64,000 nt of DNA from assembly GCA_905221605.1 (NCBI GenBank), contig CAJNDS010002189.1:334472-398471 (forward strand), given 5' to 3'. Positions 59,020-64,000 of this stretch are shown piece by piece. Source of the stretch: Symbiodinium natans (taxonomy: Eukaryota; Sar; Dinophyceae; Suessiales; Symbiodiniaceae). Made by a program: the position numbers and the translations under genes. The notes under the pieces are model-generated. The model was not told the origin of the DNA and made no database searches. It saw only the letters and a list, made by a program, of their open reading frames with translations. How positions within the stretch are numbered: position 1 is the first letter of the stretch; every line of letters begins with the position of its first letter.

Positions 59020-59646
59020 TACACCCCTAAACCCTAAACCATAGACCATAGACGTGAAGCCGACGCGGATTTCACACTTCCAGCCCCGGACCCTTCTTTG
59101 CGGTTCCCTTTTTGGAGCGCCTTCTGTTTTTTCTTGCTTACATTTGGAGCGCCTTCTTTTCAAAAAAAACTTACATATAAGAACAAGTAAACCCTAAACC
59201 CTAAGCCCTAAACTGTAGCCATTCAAAATTGGGTGCCCCATAGAAGGAGATGCAAGTCAGCGTCCTGGTAGTCCCCTGGCGCAGGCGCATGGGTCTCGCG
59301 GCTACGGCTTTCCAATCCAAGCTGCCGCGCACCAAGGGTGTGGCCTAGGTTTAGGAGTTTAGGGTTTAGGGTTTAGGGTTTAGGGTTTAGGGTTTAGGGT
59401 TTAGGATATGGCGCCCCAATCCTGCGCTCTATGAACCTGAAACCCTAGAAAGCCCTAAAGAAGCCAAACCCTGCGAGTTCCTGAAAGCATGAAAACCCTA
59501 AACCCTAAACCCTAAACCCTAAACCCTAAACCACCCTGAGCATGAAACCCTCCCCCAACGAGGATGGAGAAGCCGCCTCCGGTGCGCCAGCGCCGCCGCT
59601 GGCACCTATAGTGACGGGTGTAAAAAGCTGTTCGCTTGGGGGAGGG

Positions 59647-59800
59647 AGGGTTTAGGGTTTAGGGTTTAGGGTTTAGGGTTTAGGGTTTAGGGTTTAGGGT
59701 TTAGGGTTTAGGGGGTTTAGGGTATTTAGGGTTTAGGGTTTAGGGTTTAGGGTTTAGGGTTTAGGTTTAAAGGGTTTAGGGTTTAGGCTTTAGGGTTCAG
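59647..59800. repeat. TTTAGGG array
   Basis: Two blocks of perfect units with a short GTATTTAGGG junction. Confidence 0.95.
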
Positions 59801-59878
59801 GGGGAGGAGGGAGGAGGCGTGCCTTGAGGAGGGGAGTTAGAACACATGCGGGCTCGCATGTGCACTTATTCGAGTCTA

Positions 59879-60090
59879 GGTAGGCCCTTGGGACATTGTG
59901 CATTTTCCCTTATGAGGTTTACTACTGTTTGCTTCAGACCCCTCAAAACCAACAGACTCTTCCCTGTAAGGGTACTTAAGGGGACTTTCTTTTTTTTTTT
60001 TTTTTTTGGGGGGGGGGGGGGTTGGGTTGGTTCTTAAGCAAATAGTAGTTAGTTAAGAGGACCATTTTCAGGAACATTTTTTCAGAGGGT
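59879..60090. mobile_element. Family-6 element with a nested family-11 element
   Basis: Family-6 left half (ggcccttgggacattgtgca) to about 59921, then a family-11 foldback (about 59922-60048; actactgtttgcttcagacc to ttcttaagcaaatagtagt with a T(n)G(n) tract), then the family-6 right half ending ttttacgggcc. Confidence 0.7.
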
Positions 60091-60199
60091 TTTACGGGCC
60101 ACTCTGGGAGTTTGTCCACTACCTCGAGAAATTAGACTCCCCTTTTTGGCGACATGTCTCTATGATTTCTGGTTCTGGCCGGTTCAGGGCTCAGGGTTT

Positions 60200-60290
60200 T
60201 GGGGTTTAGGGTTTAGGGTTTAGGGTTTAGGGTTTAGGGTTTGGGGTTTAGGGTTTAGGGTTTAGGGTTTAGGGTTTAGGGTTTAGGGGC
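60200..60290. repeat. TTTAGGG array
   Basis: About 12 units with one TTTGGGG variant. Confidence 0.95.
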
Positions 60291-60694
60291 CTTTGCAGGT
60301 TGGGCCGTTTAGGAAAAAACAGAAAGCTTGAGGAATGCTGGCACCACCCGGGCCCGCCCCTTCTGGAGTCTTCAGATCTTGGGGCCCTCTGGGACGAAAG
60401 TCAGCTCCACTTCGACGTTCATGGGCATCACAAGTAGGGTAGGGTTTAGGGTTTGGGCTTAGGGTTTTGGGGGTTTAGGGTGTAGGGTGTAGGGTTTAGA
60501 GTTTAGGGTTTAGGTTTGGGGTTTGGGGTTTAGGGTTTAGGGTTTAGGGCAACTGTAATTATCACCAAACTCCCATGGACCTCCAAGCATCTCCTCCGCA
60601 GCCACTTGGCTTCGTTCTCGTGGCTCTGAGCCAAAGATCTGAAGTGCGGTGCCAGGCCGGGTGTGTGTAGCAGACCCTCAACCCTCAACCCCCT

Positions 60695-60765
60695 AAACCC
60701 GAAACCCGAAGCCCGAAGCCCGAAGCCCGAAGCCCGAAGCCCGAAGCCCGAAACCCTAAGCCGAA
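60695..60765. repeat. CCCGAAG heptamer array
   Basis: Seven or so copies of CCCGAAG flanked by CCCGAAA, a locally fixed telomere variant. Confidence 0.9.
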
Positions 60766-60908
60766 ACCCGAAGCCCCTAAACCCCTCAACCCCTCAACCC
60801 TAAGCGTGGCATTCTAGAATGCGTTGGACTCTTTGGGCTTCAGGTCTTTTGGGTTTCCCTTCTCGGATGCTCTGAAAAGGACTTCTGGAAACTTGAAGCT
60901 TTCCTCCA

Positions 60909-61003
60909 TAGGGCCTTGGGACATTCATATTTTCCCTTATTGGGTTTGAGAGGACTCTATTAAGGACCCTGAACCCTAAAGAGCTTTAAGGACCATCCTA
61001 GTT
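60909..61003. mobile_element. Foldback element, family 6
   Basis: gggccttgggacattcatat, cccttattgggtttgagagg and tttaaggaccatcctag, matching 17922-18016 in the left two thirds. Confidence 0.55.
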
Positions 61004-61129
61004 TCTCTGCTTCCTTGGGAACTTGCTGCTCCCCAAAAAAGAATTCCCCAAGGCAAAAGCCGAAAGGAAAGATGCTTTGAAACCATGGGTTTAGGGTTTG
61101 GGGTTTGGGGTTTTGAGTTTAGGGTTTAC

Positions 61130-61320
61130 GGTTTAGAGTGTTTTAGGGTTCAGGGTTTAGGGTTTAGGGTGTTTAGGGTTTAGGGTTTAGGGTGTTCAGG
61201 GTTTAGGGTTTAGGGTTTAGGGTGTTCAGGGTTTAGGGTTTAGGGTTTCGGGTGTTCAGGGTGTAGGGTTTAGGGTGTTCAGGGTTTAGGGTTTAGGGTT
61301 TAGGGTTTAGGGTTTAGGGT
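61130..61320. repeat. Higher-order G-rich telomeric repeat
   Basis: Blocks of two to four TTTAGGG units punctuated by GTGTTCAGGG, repeated about six times. Perfect TTTAGGG follows. Confidence 0.85.
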
Positions 61321-61440
61321 GTCCATCAATGAAGCCCTAGAACCGGCCAGCATCCTCCACCCGCTCCGCCCGCTCCGCTCGTTGCAGGATGCTCTCCAGA
61401 TTTCCCGGAGCTCGCGTGCTGGGAAGGTGGCCACGGCGCA

Positions 61441-61530
61441 GCATATTATATATATATACACACACACACATACATATACATAGATATACATATATGTACT
61501 TTTGTAGATAGTATATATATACATATATAT
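61441..61530. repeat. TATA/CACA microsatellite
   Basis: Short tandem ATAT and ACAC repeats with a C-tract at 61537. Confidence 0.9.
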
Positions 61531-61593
61531 GCTCGCCCCCCCCCCCCCCCCATGATCCACACATTTGGCCTCGGGAAGGGGGTTTTGGGGGGG

Positions 61594-62163
61594 GGGACTC
61601 CAGACTCCAGATTTTCCAGAAAAAATCTGAGAACTCCAGACCCCCAGAAAAAAGTCCCAGGACAGATTTCCAGAAAAATCTGGAGTAACTCCAGACTCCA
61701 GATTTCCAGAAAAAATGGAGTACCGGGACCGGACTCCAGACTCCAGATTCAGAAAAAATCTGGAGTACCGGCCCAGACTCCAGATTCAGAAACTGATTTC
61801 CAGAAAAAATCTGGAGTACGGCCCCGGACTCCAGACTCCAGATTTCCAGAAAAAATCTGGAGTACCCGGGCCCCAGACTCCAGACTCCAGATTTCCAGAA
61901 AAAATCTGGAGTACCCGCGGCCCCGACTCCAGAATCTGGAGTCCAGGGTCGCGGTACTCCAGATTTTTTCTGGAAATCTGGAGTCTGGAGTCCGGGGCCC
62001 CGGTACTCCAGATTTTTCCTGGAAATCTGGAGTCTGGAGTCCGGGGCCCCGGTACTCCAGATTTTTTCTGGAAATCTGGAGTCTGGAGTCCGGGGCCCGG
62101 TACTCCAGATTTTTTCTGGAAATCTGGAGTCCGGGGCCCGGATACTCCAGATTTTTCTGGGGA
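61594..62163. repeat. Large palindromic array of hairpin units
   Basis: Each unit contains ctccagatttccagaaaaaa tctggag, itself an inverted repeat. Left of about 61940 the units run one way, right of it the other way (tactccagattttttctgga), making a palindrome about 570 bp across. The 221-aa ORF over it repeats DSRFPEKIWS and is a by-product of the repeat. Confidence 0.9.
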
Positions 62164-63490
62164 TTAGTGTGTAGGTTTCAGGGTTTAGTGTTTTGTGTTT
62201 TAGGGTTGAGTTTTTAAGTTTAGGGTTTAGGGTTTAGGGTCAAGCGGCTCGGCTAAAACCCCAAAAAACCCTAAACTCTGATATCCAAACCAGTAAGCAT
62301 CTGAAACCCCGACGGGTTTTTGGTTTCAGGTTTAGATTTAGTAGGGCTCGAGGTTCCGGCTTTGGGGTTACTGTTTAGGGTTTAGGGTTTAGTGTTCGGG
62401 TTAGTGTCTAATGTTTAGGTTCAGTTTGAAATGTTTAAGGTTTAGTTTTTGGGTTAAGTGCTTAAGTGTTTAGGGTTTCGTGCTAAGTGTTTGGGGTTTG
62501 TGCTAAGGGCTTAGTGTTAAGGTTTTAGGGTTAGTGTTTAGGGTTAGTATTAAGGGTTTCGGGTTTGGTTTTTTAGGGTAAGGGTTTTAAGGGTTTTTAC
62601 AAATTTAAATGACCTGGGGAAGGCACCGGGTCTTCCCCAGACCATTGACAACTTGAAAATCCTGCTGTTTAGGGTTTAGGGTTTAGTTTTCAGGGGGTTG
62701 TGGGTTAGTGTGTAATGTTTAGGGTTTAGTTTTAGGGTGTAGTGTGTAGTGTTTGGGTTTAGTGTTTAGAAAGGGATTAGTGCTTAAGTGTTTAGGGTTT
62801 CGTGTTTCAGTGTTTGGGTTCGTGCTAAGGGCTTAGTGTTAAGCTTTTAGGCTTAGGTCTAGTGCTGAGTGCTTAGGGTTCAGTGCTAAGGGTTTCGGTT
62901 TCTTTTTTGGTTACGGGTTTTAAGGGTTTATTGGTTCAGGGTTTAGTGTGTAGGGTTTAGGGTGTAATGTTTAGGGTTTAGTTTTTTAGTGGTGTTAGTG
63001 TTTAAGTGTTTAGTGGTTTAGTGTTTAGGGTCTAGTGCTTAAGTTTTAGGGTTTCCTGTTAAGTGTTTGGGTTTGTGCTAAGGGCTTAGTGTTAAGTTTT
63101 AGGGTTCGTGTTAGGGTTGGTGCTTTTTTGGGTTTAGTAGTGCTTATGTGTTTAGGGTTTTAGTGTCAAGTGTTTGGGTTCGTGGGCCTAGTGGTAAGTT
63201 TTTTAGGGTTAGTGTTTTAGGGTCTAGTGCTGAGTGTTTAGGGTTTAGTGTTAAGGGTTTCGGGTTGGTTTTTTGGATTAAGGGTGTTAAGATGTTTACT
63301 AGGTTCAGGGTTTAGTGTGTAGGGTTAGTGTGTAATGTTTAGGGTTTAGTTTTTAGGGTTTGGTTTTAGGGTGCATGTTTAAGTGTTTAGGGTTTAGTGT
63401 TTAGGGTAGTGCTTAGGTGCTTAGGGTTTCATGTTAAGTGTTGGGGTTTGTGCTAAGGGCTTAGCGTTAAGTTTTTAGGGTTAAGGATTA
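62164..63490. repeat. Degenerate telomere-like higher-order repeat
   Basis: TTTAGTG/TTTAGGG/CTTAGTG words in longer blocks such as gtgctaagggcttagtgtta, which recurs near 62498, 62823, 63075 and 63442. A GC-rich hairpin (ctggggaaggc...cttccccagaccat) is inserted at 62612-62642 and 63513-63545. Confidence 0.8.
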
Positions 63491-64000
63491 AGGGTTTTTG
63501 CAACTTTACATGACTGGGGAAGGCGCTGGGGCTTCCCCAGACCATCTAAACTTTAAAATCCTAAAACCTTATAAAAATCTCTAAGCTTCTGTTTAAACAT
63601 TCTCAGGATTAATGAAGGTTTTAAGACAAATCCGTTAAAACCCTGAAATCTTGCGGTTGTAAAAGGCTGTCCTTTGAAGTTTAAAGTTTTTAGGATGTTC
63701 GATTCTAAAATCCGTAACTTCCTTAATTTTAAACGGCTGCCCGTTTTTTAATTTTAAGGAAGTTTAGACTTTTAAGGGATAAACGTTTCGAAGGTCTTTA
63801 AGGGCTTTAAAGCCTTTTAAGATCCTTTAAATCTTTAAAATTTTGAAAGGCTTTAAGTACCTTAAAGCCCTTCAAATTTGAAAAGGGCTGCCCCTTTAAA
63901 GGATTTTTAAATTGCAAATGGTCTGGGAAGCCCCGGTGCCGTCCACAGATCATCTAAATGTTACAAACCCCTAAAACCCTGAAAATCCTTAAACTTCTAA
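63491..64000. other. AT-rich sequence with TTTAAA palindromes
   Basis: Words such as ctttaaagcc and ccttttaagg recur. A third, diverged copy of the hairpin block lies at about 63916-63955. No coding block. Confidence 0.5.

Noticed and set aside
61552-62217. 221-codon ORF
   Set aside because: It follows the palindromic array; its repeats come from DNA symmetry rather than protein constraint.

Overview
The window looks like nuclear DNA of a dinoflagellate, probably Symbiodiniaceae-like. Three things point there: a plant-type telomeric heptamer (TTTAGGG/CCCTAAA) scattered through the whole window in both orientations, spliceosomal introns that use GC-AG and GA-AG as well as GT-AG borders, and a Ty1/copia element of the kind common in dinoflagellate genomes. 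The long open frames are mostly misleading. Outside the retrotransposon, genes are cut into exons of 13-500 bp separated by introns filled with telomeric arrays and short foldback elements. I found genes by joining exons whose splice phases agree, and only two of these carry recognisable families with confidence.

Layout. 1-2640: a telomeric tract, a ~700-bp segment duplicated at 5592-6260, and unassigned DNA. 2650-4832: a seven-exon gene for spliceosomal core protein SmD1, with 13- and 16-nt micro-exons. 7183-7790: a small three-exon gene for a secreted or targeted protein. 8337-12871: a ~17-exon gene for an EF-hand multi-pass membrane protein. 13-28 kb: many single candidate exons, mostly on the + strand, among telomeric arrays and introner-like elements. 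28399-43056: a copia-type LTR retrotransposon with identical 230-bp LTRs, lying in a CCCTAAA array that is itself inside an intron of an unidentified gene. Its pol combines a duplicated protease region, a cytosine-methyltransferase-like domain, integrase, a 2OG-Fe(II)-oxygenase-like domain, reverse transcriptase and RNase H. It is broken by a 4.7-kb insertion and two apparent frameshifts. 43.2-59 kb: more candidate exons, including an Alba-domain-like gene at 45137-46277. 59-64 kb: nested foldback elements, a ~570-bp palindromic array and a ~1.3-kb degenerate telomere-like higher-order repeat.

The main pattern is that introns here are built from two materials. The first is short foldback elements with terminal inverted repeats that supply splice sites (introner-like; at least ten families share sequence between unrelated introns). 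The second is telomeric arrays, often G-rich just after the donor and C-rich just before the acceptor, so that an intron can fold on itself. Several arrays are homogenised to different variant heptamers.

Limits: candidate exons rest on one open frame, splice-like borders and sometimes a matching phase. The exons are GC-rich and often open on both strands, so many single-exon calls have low confidence. No RNA gene, CRISPR array or spliced-leader gene was found.
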